64,000 nucleotides of DNA from Pseudomonadota bacterium (GCA_018821985.1 JAHJKP010000034.1:1-64000); one strand, 5' to 3'; shown: positions 10,495 to 19,675, counted from the first letter of the stretch. Numbers and translations: made by a program. Notes: generated by a model not told the origin, from the letters alone.

Positions 10495-11866
10495 TTATCC
10501 GTTGATAATGGTCTTGCTGGTTTCTGTCCCAAGATCCTTGGCTTTGGTACGCATCGCAAAGCGCCAGACCGGACTCATCACCGAGGAATAGACCTCTTCA
10601 GCAAAGTTGAGCATCCCCTGAAAACCGGCCAGGGCCTCTTTGCGTTCATGGGTATGATCACAGAAGCCCACCCCCAGTTTGTAGGCAATGGGCCGCTCCT
10701 TGACTCCGCCCACCAGGATATCCACCTCTTTTTCCTCAAGAAAGGAGGTGAGCTCCAAGGGATTCGTGTCATCGACAATGATCGTGCCGGGATCGGTAAT
10801 CTCGGCCAGTTCTCGATATTCCTGTTCGGTGCCAGTCTGGGAACCCACCATTACCACCTGCATATCCAGAAGACGAAAGGCCTTGACCAGAGAAAAGGCC
10901 TTGAATGAGCCACCGACATAAATGGCCGCTTTTTTACCGGCCAGGGCCTCTCTGTACTTCTGCAACTGCGGTACCACCCGGGCCAGTTCTTCTTTGACCA
11001 GTTTACTGGTCCTCTCCAGCATCTCCTGGTCACCAAAATGGTCAGCCACGTCATAGAGAGACTGGGCCATATCCTCAATCCCGAAATAGGAGACGCGGAT
11101 GGAGGGGATTTCGTATCGTTCTTCCATTATCTTGGCCAGATCCATGGTGGAACCGGAACACTGCACCACGTTCAGTGCCGCACCGTGCGCCCGCGCAAGA
11201 TCAGCAATCCTGCCGTCGCCGGTAATATTGGCCACCAACTGTACCCCCATTCGTTCAAAGTATTCGCGGATCATCCAGATCTTGCCCGCCAGATTAAAGT
11301 CCCTTAAAATATTGATGGAATAAGGGGAGATGCCGGCGGTATCGATCCTGGCCATGGCATTGCAGGCGGCCGTATATCCGGCCCGCTTGTTGCCCTTGAA
11401 TCCTTCGGACTGCACCGGAATTACCGGGATTCATTTCTCGGCCTCCACCCGCCTACAGACCGCCTCCAGATCGTCGCCGATGATGCCGACAATACAGGTG
11501 GAGTAGACTAAGACGCCTTTAGGACTGTGACGGTCAATGAGCTCAATCAGGGCACGATATAGTTTTTCCTCACCGCCAAAGATCACGTCGCGTTCCTGGA
11601 GGTCGGTGGAAAAGGAGAGCCGATGCAGCTCCGGGCCCGAGGAAAGGGCGCCGCGGATATCCCAGGTATAGACCGCGCAGCCGATGGGCCCATGTACCAG
11701 ATGCAGGGCATCGGCGATGGGGTAGAGCACTACCCGTGATCCGCAGAAGACACAGGCCCGCTGGTTCACCGCTCCGGCCTGACTGTCTTTATTTGCACAC
11801 CAGAGTAAAGGGTTGTTCACCGGTGCGGTGAATCTGTTCCTGTCTATCTTCAAGTAACGCTTCCAT
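10495..11866 (-). pseudogene. nifE: FeMo-cofactor scaffold NifE, full length but broken by two small lesions
   Basis: NifE pairs with NifN as the FeMo-cofactor assembly scaffold. The true start is the ATG at 11866 behind a strong GAAGGAG site, giving MEALLEDRQEQIHRTGEQPF, a standard NifE N-terminus. One extra base near 11791 (CAAA-T-AAAGAC) shifts the frame; removing it restores VCKKDSQAGAVNQRACVFCG. A second lesion is an in-frame TGA at 11431-11433 within EAEK-stop-IPVIPVQSEGF, most simply a former GGA glycine codon. The rest runs to the normal C-terminus. The span of 1372 bases is 457 codons plus one, so apart from these two changes the gene is complete. First gene of the remaining nif operon; nifD and nifK, usually just upstream, are absent. 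Confidence 0.93.
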
Positions 11867-12296
11867 GCCGCTTCTCCTTCCTGATACCAAGGGTGTTTAT
11901 GGACTTTCTTTAAACAGAGAAAAGCAAGAAGGATGCCAGTAGGAAAATGTCGCCTATTGATTTATGATTACAGATGGTTATGCATAGAAACAGGTCGAGT
12001 GGGGTAAGAGGAAAAGAGGTACTGAAAATGGAGAAAAGCTTACAAAATGAAAGGAATAGTTCTTTATTGTTGTAAACAATGAAAGGTCAGATCCCTCGGG
12101 ATCTCTTTTAAAAAGAGTAGTTGTGGATCGACAGGATCACCGCGAACAGGAAAATTGTGAAGATGGGGTTGGAGAGTCTGCTGTATAGTTAGCAATAAAT
12201 TTTTTTGAAAAACGAGGAAAAAGGTGTAACCTAACATAGAAGAACAGCGAGTTGTAAAGTTAACAGGGCAAAGAAAATCCGTCGCAACGGAATCAA

Positions 12297-12329
12297 CTTT
12301 TCATCCATTGCCGAGAAGCAATGGAAAAG
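12297..12329 (+). promoter_or_regulatory. Hairpin covering the uspA ribosome-binding site
   Basis: CCATTGC (12305-12311) pairs perfectly with GCAATGG (12318-12324) around a six-base loop, and CTTTT (12297-12301) can extend the stem with AAAAG (12325-12329) across a three-base bulge. The AAGGAG ribosome-binding site for uspA begins at 12327, so the folded form would partly hide it. The 430 bases upstream (11867-12296) are A/T-rich and show no gene. Confidence 0.4.
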
Positions 12330-12338
12330 GAGTCAGCC

Positions 12339-12788
12339 ATGTACAATACCATATTAGTACCTCTTGATGGATCCAAGCGTGCTGAAGCAATTTTAAATCA
12401 TGTCGAGGAAATGGCCAAAAAACTAGGGGCAAGAATTATTCTGCTCACCTGTATTGAGCAGAAACTTGTCTACTCCGGGGACGTGGAAATTTCCGCCATA
12501 GTGCAGTCGGATGAGGACATGGTGCAGCAGACCAATACCGCGAAGTCGTATCTCAAGGAAGTACAGACGAAACTGGAACAGCAGGGTCTCAAGGTAAGCA
12601 CGACGATCATACAAGGCCCGCCGGTTGAAGCAATCTTGACTGTTGCCGCTCAGAAAAATGCTGATTTGATTGCCATTGCCAGCCATGGACGCAGCGGACT
12701 GGGCCGGGTATTCTACGGCAGTGTGGCCGCGGGTATCCTGCAACGGGCGGATCGCCCCCTGCTTATTATCCGCGCTCAGGAAGGTTGA
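12339..12788 (+). CDS. Universal stress protein, UspA family
   Basis: Cytoplasmic ATP-binding stress protein of about 149 residues, the usual single-domain length. The N-terminal strand MYNTILVPLDGS and the C-terminal nucleotide-binding loop (SHGRSGLGRVFYGSVA) fit the ATP-binding G-2x-G-9x-G-S pattern. The ATG at 12339 is preferred over one at 12321 because AAGGAG lies six to seven bases before it, whereas the first ATG lies inside the upstream hairpin. Transcribed away from the nif remnant and not part of a visible operon. The specific stress role cannot be told from sequence. Confidence 0.9.
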   Translation: MYNTILVPLDGSKRAEAILNHVEEMAKKLGARIILLTCIEQKLVYSGDVEISAIVQSDEDMVQQTNTAKSYLKEVQTKLEQQGLKVSTTIIQGPPVEAILTVAAQKNADLIAIASHGRSGLGRVFYGSVAAGILQRADRPLLIIRAQEG

Positions 12789-13006
12789 GGAAAAAAGCTG
12801 GCAGGAGATGTCAATCAACTACCGAAAGATGAAGAACAATTCTGATGTCTAGCAGCCAAGAGGGGTAATTCTCAAAAAGAATGGATAATTTGCAATAAAA
12901 CAGCATTTTTTCTGTGAATCCTTTAATTCCCTGCGGCCATTCTGGCTCCGCGATCGCAATTAGCGAGTCAATCCTTGAGCGTCATCCTCTAGATTGAGGT
13001 TGGATT

Positions 13007-13067
13007 GGCCCACGACAAGACCTCCATGCCCTGATTGGTAATCGGGCTGGAGGTCTTGTCGTGGGCC
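13007..13067. repeat. Very long, nearly perfect hairpin (61 bases)
   Basis: A perfect 20-base arm beginning GGCCCACGACAAGACC pairs with its exact complement ending GGTCTTGTCGTGGGCC. The pairing continues inward through GCCC/GGGC and GATT/AATC with two single-T bulges to a GGT loop, about 28 base pairs in all. It lies downstream of the cytochrome remnant (minus) and of uspA (plus). No T run follows on either strand, so it is not a typical intrinsic terminator. Confidence 0.85.
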
Positions 13068-13118
13068 GTGAGTGGTGTCGCCTGCTCTGTTTCCCAACCA
13101 GGGAAAGAGAAGTTAGTT

Positions 13119-13460
13119 TCAGCCACGGCAGATGTTTGCTTTGACGTTGTTTGCCCAGCGCCAGAGGCAGTCGTTGACCCTGCGCAACTGTTCATCATTG
13201 ATGCCATTCCAGGAACCATCCTGAGCACACTTGGGATAACGGGTTGCGAAGACTCTGTTCCAGGGCATCCTGGTTTCGAATCTGACCAGAAGAAGGGTGC
13301 GCCTTTATCGTTGTGGCTGTTATGGCAACTCCGGCAGCTGGTCTTGAATGTCTTGCCTCCTTCCCCCCAGGCCTGACTTTCCCATTCCAGCGGTCCGTTG
13401 CTGAGTACCCGGCATGTTTGACTGCGGCGTCATAACGGGTTACGGGCTTTGCGTACGTCT
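13119..13460 (-). pseudogene. Small c-type cytochrome, frameshifted remnant
   Basis: One minus-strand frame encodes EWESQAWGEGGKTFKTSCRS followed by CH, giving a CxxCH haem-binding site (CRSCH) near 13322-13336. About 15 codons further the sense passes to another frame, which reads RFETRMPWNRVFATRYPKC and runs to a stop at 13119 (ending NNVKANICRG). The two parts join into a plausible small periplasmic monohaem cytochrome once a one-base shift near 13275-13300 is corrected. The N-terminus and export signal are not clear: stop codons interrupt the frame before about 13440. The exact cytochrome family is not identified. Confidence 0.65.
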
Positions 13461-13630
13461 GCATGGAGTAAAATTCTAAATCTCTATTTCGAGATGCCCA
13501 GATGCGGCAGGGCTGTATGAGTGCCGGAAGGCATTAACCCTGTCTCTGTCCGTTGCTGCGCCCAATAGAAATCGGGTTTCCCTGGAAACAGGCATAGTTA
13601 TGAATCCCCTCATAGAAAAGGAGTAGTGCC

Positions 13631-14461
13631 ATGGAGAAGTCAATGTATAACTTTCAGGTTGATGAGGAGCGTTGCATTGAGTGTGGAGAGTGTGCGGCGG
13701 ATTGCCCGGCCGGGGTTATTCGCATGGACGGTAAACCCAAATTCAATGAGGAAGGAGGCTGTTTCGGGTGCCAGCACTGTTTTGCCATTTGCCCCACCGG
13801 GGCCGTGTCGATTCTCGGCAAAAATCCGGATGAGAGCCAAATGCTGGCTGGTACTTTCCCTACTGCTGCCCAGATGACCGCCCTGATCAAAGGGCGCCGA
13901 TCCGTGCGACGTTATCGCGACGAGGAGGTAGCCGCCGGCCTGATCGATGAGCTCCTGGATATTGCCGGTCATGCCCCCACCGGGGTCAATGCCCAAGGCG
14001 TGCTTTTTACCGTGGTCAAGGAGCGTGCGATCATGAATGCCTTGCGCCAAGAGGTCATGGAACGGCTCGGGAGACTCAAGAAGAGTGGTGGGCTGCCGGA
14101 GGGCTTTGTCGGACAGTATATGGGCGGGGCCGTCAAGCTCTGGCAGGAGGAGGGCAGGGACATCATCTTCCGGGGTGCGCCCCATCTGCTCATCACCAGT
14201 GCCCCCAAGGCCTCCCCCTGTCCGGCTCAGGATACCCTGATCGCCCTTACCACCTTCCAGATGATCGCCCATGCCCATGGACTTGGCACGGTCTGGGACG
14301 GCATGTTCATGATGGTGCTCTCCCTCTGTCCCGATCTGGTCGAAAGACTTGGCATTCCTGGGCAGCATCTGCTCGGCTATGCCATGGCCTTTGGCCAGCC
14401 GGCCGTTGACTATTTTCGTAGCGTACAGCGTGGGCCGGCCCAGGTCAATGTGGTGCGTTGA
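13631..14461 (+). CDS. Ferredoxin-nitroreductase fusion protein
   Basis: A 276-residue cytoplasmic redox protein. The first 65 residues form a two-cluster 4Fe-4S ferredoxin domain with CIECGECAADCPAG and CFGCQHCFAICPTG. Residues from about 85 to the end are an FMN nitroreductase domain, starting with the typical IKGRRSVRRYRDEEV and containing HAPTGVNAQ. Such fusions are common in anaerobes and probably move electrons from an internal ferredoxin module to FMN for an unknown acceptor. An AAAAGGAG site lies about nine bases before the ATG. It stands alone between the cytochrome remnant and the AsmA gene. Confidence 0.92.
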   Translation: MEKSMYNFQVDEERCIECGECAADCPAGVIRMDGKPKFNEEGGCFGCQHCFAICPTGAVSILGKNPDESQMLAGTFPTAAQMTALIKGRRSVRRYRDEEVAAGLIDELLDIAGHAPTGVNAQGVLFTVVKERAIMNALRQEVMERLGRLKKSGGLPEGFVGQYMGGAVKLWQEEGRDIIFRGAPHLLITSAPKASPCPAQDTLIALTTFQMIAHAHGLGTVWDGMFMMVLSLCPDLVERLGIPGQHLLGYAMAFGQPAVDYFRSVQRGPAQVNVVR

Positions 14462-14572
14462 GGATGGGTGAACGGTGAAACGGAAGGGATTGACTTTTGT
14501 CTATGCTAAGAGCTGAGAGCGGTAACGACTTGTTCTGGCAAGAGTCATGCAGATCAACAGGAAAGGAGCACT

Positions 14573-16447
14573 ATGAAGAAAATTATTAAATTTTGTCTGC
14601 TTGGCGCAGGCGTCATTCTTGGTCTGGCAGTGGCGGTTGTGGTCTATGTGGTGGCGACGTTCAATCCCAACAATTATAAAGGGAAAATCATTGAGGCGGT
14701 CAAGGAGAGCACGCAACGCACACTGAGTATTGGCGGCGACATCAAGCTTTCCCTTTTTCCCAATATAGGCGCTGAGCTGGGCAAGGTGTCACTGTCCGAC
14801 TTCAAGAGCGACAGTGAGTTTAGCTCGGTGGACAACGTGCACGTTTCGCTTGCACTCATGCCATTATTGAGCAGGCAGGTGGTAGTTGACGAAGTGATGG
14901 TGAGCGGGGTACAGGCTGTTCTGGTCAAGCATAAGGATGGAACGACCAATATTGACGATCTGCTCGCTAAGGAAGAAAAAGGTAGCAAGGGAATAAAGGC
15001 GGAAAAGAAGGAGGCCCCGGGTCTGCAGGGCGTCAAATTAGACATCGCGGCGGTCTCTCTTGAGAAGACCAGCCTCACCTATCGTGACGAGGCTACTGGC
15101 GCGCAATATATCATCAAGGACTTGCATCTTACTACCGGGCGTATTGCCAATGGCCTGCCGACTGAGCTCAATCTGGCGGTGGGGGTGCAAGCCAATCAGC
15201 CCAGGATGGACATCGCCACTCAACTCAAGACTACGCTGACTCTTGATCTGGATAAAAAACAGTATCAGCTGGAAGGCATGGATCTGCAGGTCAGTGCCTC
15301 GGCACTTGATATCGGCGACCTGAAATTGCTGGCCGGTGGTGATAAGCAAGCCAATGAATCAGTGCTCATTGCAATGAAGGGCAGTCTGCAGGTGGATGCC
15401 GCCAAGGAAAGTTTGCAGCTGGACCTTGCCGGCGGCCTGCTGCAAAGCCAAGTCAAGATCAAGGTCGGCATGAATGGTTTTTCCAGCCCCGCTATTCACT
15501 TCGATGTAGAGGCTGATCAGTTCGACGCTGATCAGTATTTGCCTGAGAAGGCAGAAAAGACAGCCGAGGTATCAAAGGCAACGGAGGAGAAGGCGCTTGA
15601 TCTGTCAGGATTGCGTAAGCTTAATCTGGACGGTAGTCTGCGCGTTGGTTCCCTGAAAGTTGCCAATGTTAAACTGGCGCAGGTCCGGGTGGACGTGAAG
15701 GCGGAGAGCGGACAAGTCAACCTCGCGCCACTGTCTGCCAATCTGTATGATGGCAGTCTGAACGGCAGCCTGGGGATCAACGCCCAAGCCACGCCCAGCA
15801 TTTCCATTAAGCAGAATCTGACCGGCATCAATGTTGCTTCGTTGACAAAGGATGCCGCCAACTTCGACACCCTGGAGGGTAAGGGTGATATTGGTATAGG
15901 CCTCACCATGCAGGGTAACACTGTCAGTGAGATGAAGAAGGCCATGCACGGCATAGTCTCTTTAAACCTGACCGATGGCGCCATTAAGGGGATTAATATC
16001 GCCAAGCATTTGCGTGATGCGAAGAACGTGCTGAGTATGGGGGGCGCTAGTATTCAGACGCAATCCGCCAATAGTGCCGAGAAGACTGATTTCAGTGAGC
16101 TCAAGGCGACTTTCAAGGTGAATAAGGGGGTGGCGCACAACAATGACTTGTCCTTGAAATCACCCTTGCTGTGCGTGCTTGGCTCAGGCGATATCAATAT
16201 CGGCAACGACAGCATGGACTATCTGGCCAAGGCCACCTTGGCCAATACTCTGGAAGGACAGGGCGGTCAGTTCAACGTCAGCGGTATCACCGTGCCGGTA
16301 CGGGCCAAAGGCCCATTCAGTAATTTGCAGTACACTCTTGATTTTGGTGTGATGGTCGGGGAAGCGGCGAAACAAAAAATTGAAACTGAAGTCAAGGCCA
16401 AGGTACAGGATCAACTGAAAAAGAGCTTGCAGGGCTTTTTCAAGTGA
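14573..16447 (+). CDS. AsmA family inner-membrane-anchored protein
   Basis: A 624-residue protein with one N-terminal transmembrane anchor (FCLLGAGVILGLAVAVVVYVVATF) followed by NPNNYKGKI, the usual AsmA start. The long body is beta-rich. The C-terminal AsmA_2-type region has the repeated pattern of LDGSLRVGSLKVANVKLAQV and later GKGDIGIGLTMQGNTVSEMK. AsmA-like proteins form long periplasmic grooves linked to phospholipid transport and outer-membrane assembly; the role here is inferred from family only. A GAAAGGAG site lies ahead of the ATG. It converges on the FG-GAP gene, with 54 bases between them. Confidence 0.9.
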   Translation: MKKIIKFCLLGAGVILGLAVAVVVYVVATFNPNNYKGKIIEAVKESTQRTLSIGGDIKLSLFPNIGAELGKVSLSDFKSDSEFSSVDNVHVSLALMPLLSRQVVVDEVMVSGVQAVLVKHKDGTTNIDDLLAKEEKGSKGIKAEKKEAPGLQGVKLDIAAVSLEKTSLTYRDEATGAQYIIKDLHLTTGRIANGLPTELNLAVGVQANQPRMDIATQLKTTLTLDLDKKQYQLEGMDLQVSASALDIGDLKLLAGGDKQANESVLIAMKGSLQVDAAKESLQLDLAGGLLQSQVKIKVGMNGFSSPAIHFDVEADQFDADQYLPEKAEKTAEVSKATEEKALDLSGLRKLNLDGSLRVGSLKVANVKLAQVRVDVKAESGQVNLAPLSANLYDGSLNGSLGINAQATPSISIKQNLTGINVASLTKDAANFDTLEGKGDIGIGLTMQGNTVSEMKKAMHGIVSLNLTDGAIKGINIAKHLRDAKNVLSMGGASIQTQSANSAEKTDFSELKATFKVNKGVAHNNDLSLKSPLLCVLGSGDINIGNDSMDYLAKATLANTLEGQGGQFNVSGITVPVRAKGPFSNLQYTLDFGVMVGEAAKQKIETEVKAKVQDQLKKSLQGFFK

Positions 16448-16501
16448 GGGGTTGGGAGGTGGAGACCTCTGATCTGTGGAGGGTTTTGAGAGGAGCCGGT
16501 T

Positions 16502-17923
16502 CTAGGGACTGTAGTAGTTCCATGTCATCTTGCTGCGGCGGTAATGGGGGGTGGTCCACAGTCGCGGTATCTCGGGGCGGGGATTCGGTTGCGGGTTGGA
16601 GTAGATATGCAGTTCATTACCGCTCCAGACAATGATCTCCTCACGCCAGTCCCCGCTGACATCGGCGACATAGAGGCGATCCGCTTTTTCCGGCAGGCGT
16701 AGCAGGAAGCGGCCGGAAACTGGATCGAAGATACAGACGTCACCCGACCTGTGACGTTCTTTGGCGCAAGCGTACATGCGTTCTTCTCCGCTCCAGTAGA
16801 TGCTGTTTATCACCTCCACTCCGCGTAGCGTCCACCCCTTCGGAGCCATGTCATCCATCTTGTATTCCGAGTACAGGGCTCCGTGCGCATTGAGCACGAA
16901 GGGTGTCTGGTGCTCGTTGAATCGGCTGCGGCACCAGATCTGCATCTCGGAGAGACCGGGTATGAACCGCCCTATGGCAGCGTTCTGGGGCTCCTGGTGC
17001 TTATGATGCGCTTCCCAGATCAAGCCGGATATCCCAACCAGAAAGATGCGGTTCAGGCGTCCTTCTTCCAACATCACCACCTCAAGACCAGGGAGCTCGG
17101 GGCGCACATCTCCGACGAATATTGAGTCGAGGTGCCCCTTCAGGTCCACTATGACCCGTAACTCGCCGTCTGGGCCGAGAATGGTTGCACCCAGAACTTC
17201 GTCTCTTCCATCACCATCCAGGTCGGCCAGGCGGGCGCCATTATGAGCGCAGGAAACGAAGTCGTTACGTTGCCAGAGTGGCTCGTTCTTTCCAGCTTGC
17301 AGCGACTCAACGCTATAGGCGGCAAGGTACCTGCCCGTGCGGTAGCCTTTGGCGTTGGTTGCCTGCATTAGCAAATCGCGATCGCCTTTTCCGCGAAAAT
17401 TGGCGATGATGACATGCTCCCAGCGTTGAGCCCCTGCAGGCGGCTGCAGCTTTGCGGACCATAGCTCCTGGCCATTGCCTCCCCGGAGTACATGGAGGGT
17501 GCTCTCCCGATCGAAGAAAACGACCTCGGTTTTTCTGTCCCCATTGATATCGCCCGCTTGAACGCCAGGGCCATGGTGCCCAGGCAGGCCTTTCGACTCA
17601 GACTCTCCGCCCACGCACACGTCGATATGTTTTGACCACAACTGCTTGCCATTGGTTCCATAGGCGCCGATATAGCCCGGCGCCGTGATCAAGAGTTCAC
17701 GGGCACCGTCGTCGTTTATATCTGCGGCGATCAGGCCGCCGGCAGTATCCTTCGGGGTAGAGACCTCCAGAGGAATAACCGCTTTTGTGGCGGTGAATTC
17801 CTGACCCATTACCACATTCCCCATGAGCAGCATTGCGGTAAATATCAACAATAAGCGTATGGGGCTTTTCATCCAGTTGTTGCTGGTGCCGAGCTGTTTG
17901 CAGGATGGAGTTTTGTCGAGCAT
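16502..17923 (-). CDS. Secreted FG-GAP/VCBS beta-propeller protein
   Basis: A 473-residue exported protein of unknown substrate. The signal segment SPIRLLLIFTAMLLMGNVVMGQ starts about residue 19. The first ATG at 17923 is kept because a strong AGAGGGGG site precedes it, whereas the ATG at 17872 has none. The mature part carries repeated calcium-loop blocks of propeller blades: DINDDGARELLI, DINGDRKTEVVFFD, DLDGDGRDEVLG, and later DVSGDWREEIIVW. The C-terminus (RLWTTPHYRRSKMTWNYYS) resembles propellers related to rhamnogalacturonan lyases. No neighbouring sugar-use genes support a polysaccharide role. It is transcribed alone. Confidence 0.8.
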   Translation of the reverse strand: MLDKTPSCKQLGTSNNWMKSPIRLLLIFTAMLLMGNVVMGQEFTATKAVIPLEVSTPKDTAGGLIAADINDDGARELLITAPGYIGAYGTNGKQLWSKHIDVCVGGESESKGLPGHHGPGVQAGDINGDRKTEVVFFDRESTLHVLRGGNGQELWSAKLQPPAGAQRWEHVIIANFRGKGDRDLLMQATNAKGYRTGRYLAAYSVESLQAGKNEPLWQRNDFVSCAHNGARLADLDGDGRDEVLGATILGPDGELRVIVDLKGHLDSIFVGDVRPELPGLEVVMLEEGRLNRIFLVGISGLIWEAHHKHQEPQNAAIGRFIPGLSEMQIWCRSRFNEHQTPFVLNAHGALYSEYKMDDMAPKGWTLRGVEVINSIYWSGEERMYACAKERHRSGDVCIFDPVSGRFLLRLPEKADRLYVADVSGDWREEIIVWSGNELHIYSNPQPNPRPEIPRLWTTPHYRRSKMTWNYYSP

Positions 17924-18300
17924 ATTTCCCCCTCTGGCTGAATAAGATTTCTCCCTTTTTTTATATTAACCCTGAAAGAGGGAAAAACAATCTCTGTCTT
18001 GTCCGTTTGTGGGATTTACGCTGACAGGCCTCCCTTAATTGCGATATTGTGCCGGGGAGAATATATGGGCCGGTAGATGTGTTGATTTTCGCAAGTTAAC
18101 CCTCTGGTTTTACTAGAGGACAACAAAAAATTTTATCGTTCAGGAATAGGAGGATGCGCTTTGCAGTTGAACCGCTGAAAGTCACGAAAAATGAGAGCTG
18201 GATTGGGAAGATGGTCCTAACAAGGGCAGGAATTTTTGTCGGACAGCTGGTGCGGTGATTGTCAGAAGAGAGGATTGATGGAGGGCCATTCGCTCATTGT
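17924..18300. other. Intergenic region between the FG-GAP gene and amtB
   Basis: A/T-rich non-coding stretch upstream of the FG-GAP gene (minus) and downstream of amtB (minus). A weak stem (CCTCT ... AGAGG) lies near 18101-18119. No gene, RNA or convincing promoter could be identified. Confidence 0.4.
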
Positions 18301-18324
18301 CCGGGGTGACAAATGTCACCCCGG
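18301..18324. terminator. Perfect 11-base-pair hairpin after amtB
   Basis: CCGGGGTGACA and TGTCACCCCGG form an exact inverted repeat with a two-base centre, 20 bases beyond the amtB stop. The stem is GC-rich and suits a transcript end for glnK-amtB, although no T run follows on the minus strand, so it may instead stabilise the mRNA 3' end. Confidence 0.55.
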
Positions 18325-18343
18325 AGTTGATTTCATTTAGAAA

Positions 18344-19675
18344 TTAAGCCTGCTTGGATCCCATCTGGAAGTCGAAATAGGCATGACCTCCGTGCTCGGC
18401 AATATCGAGACCTTCGAGTTCCTCTTCTTCGGAGACTCGCAGGCCGATAGTGGCCTTCAGAATCCTGAAGATGATATAGCAGCAGCCGAAGGACCAGATA
18501 AAGGCGGCACCGATACCAATGAGCTGGACACCGACAAGATGGGCGGTCACTCCCTCAATGTTGAAGAGAGCAGCGGCCAGAGTTCCCCATGCGCCATTTA
18601 TGCCATGGACGGAGACGGCCCCGACTGGATCGTCGATGCCGATCCGGTCAAAGAACAGGACTGAGAATACTACGAGTACTCCGGCAATGGCACCGATAAT
18701 GATGGAACTGGTGGGTGAGACGTTGGCACAACCGGCGGTAATGGCCACCAGACCGGCCAAGGCGCCGTTCAGACTCATACCGATCTCCGGCTTATTGAAG
18801 ATGAGCCATGAGGCCAGCATTGCGGTAACGCATCCGGCTGCGGCTGCCAGATTGGTGTTGACAAAGATCATGGCAATGGTGGTATCGCCTATAGTGGTGG
18901 AACCCGGATTAAACCCGAACCAGCCCAGCCACAGGATAAAAACGCCGATCGCGGCCAATGGGATATTGTGGCCGGGGATGGCCTTTACTTTGCCGTCCTT
19001 CGTATACTTGCCGATGCGTGGTCCGATGACCAGGGCTCCTGCCAGCGCAGCCCAGCCGCCGATGGAATGGACGACCGTTGAGCCGGCAAAATCGATAAAG
19101 CCAAGTTTTCCCAGCCAGCCGCCGCCATGGAAGAGGCTGCCCCAGGCCCAACTACCGAATATCGGGTAGATGACAGCAGAGATAACCGCGCTGTAGATAA
19201 TATAGGTCACGAACTTGGTCCGTTCGGCCATGGCCCCGGAAACGATGGTGGCTGCCGTGGCGGCGAACACAACCTGAAACATCCAGAAGGCAAGGATCCA
19301 GGGGTCGCCACCAACTGTAAAGTCACTCAGGAAAAAACCGTCTGTGCCGAACCAGCCAGTGGTGGTTGTACCAAACATCAGGCCAAAACCGATGGCCCAG
19401 AAGGCAAGGGAGCCAACGGCGAAGTCCATCAGATTTTTCATCATGATATTGATCGAGTTCTTGGCCCGGGTAAAGCCGGCCTCAACACAGGCAAATCCGG
19501 CCTGCATGAAGAAGACCAAAGCGGCGCAAACCAGGGTCCATACATAATTCAGGTTAGTCTGCACCCCTTTGATCGCGTCCGCATTCGTCATAATTGTCGG
19601 TGCTGCCTCTTCGCCTGCCCAGCATAGGGCGGGCACAGCCAGCAGGGCCAGAACGACCAGTAGCGTTTTTTTCAT
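18344..19675 (-). CDS. amtB: Ammonium transporter AmtB
   Basis: Inner-membrane ammonium channel/transporter gated by GlnK. After a signal peptide (MKKTLLVVLALLAVPALCWA) come about eleven membrane helices. The first has QAGFACVEAGFTRAKNS, the family's typical start. The twin pore histidines lie in FAGSTVVHSIGG and VSVHGINGAWGT. The start ATG at 19675 is chosen over 19750 because it begins the signal peptide and has an AGAGG site. It follows glnK by 75 bases in the standard glnK-amtB order and shares its sigma-54 promoter. It is intact although the nif genes 7 kb away are not. Confidence 0.96.
   Translation of the reverse strand: MKKTLLVVLALLAVPALCWAGEEAAPTIMTNADAIKGVQTNLNYVWTLVCAALVFFMQAGFACVEAGFTRAKNSINIMMKNLMDFAVGSLAFWAIGFGLMFGTTTTGWFGTDGFFLSDFTVGGDPWILAFWMFQVVFAATAATIVSGAMAERTKFVTYIIYSAVISAVIYPIFGSWAWGSLFHGGGWLGKLGFIDFAGSTVVHSIGGWAALAGALVIGPRIGKYTKDGKVKAIPGHNIPLAAIGVFILWLGWFGFNPGSTTIGDTTIAMIFVNTNLAAAAGCVTAMLASWLIFNKPEIGMSLNGALAGLVAITAGCANVSPTSSIIIGAIAGVLVVFSVLFFDRIGIDDPVGAVSVHGINGAWGTLAAALFNIEGVTAHLVGVQLIGIGAAFIWSFGCCYIIFRILKATIGLRVSEEEELEGLDIAEHGGHAYFDFQMGSKQA

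Noticed and set aside
11431-11433. TGA in nifE as a selenocysteine codon
   Set aside because: The position follows EAEK and precedes IPVIPVQ, where NifE proteins have a small residue such as glycine; no selenocysteine NifE is known to me, a second frameshift is present in the same gene, and all other nif genes here are broken too.
13007-13067. Integron attC site
   Set aside because: The stem lacks the paired core sites of the GTTRRRY type and no integrase or cassette array is present.
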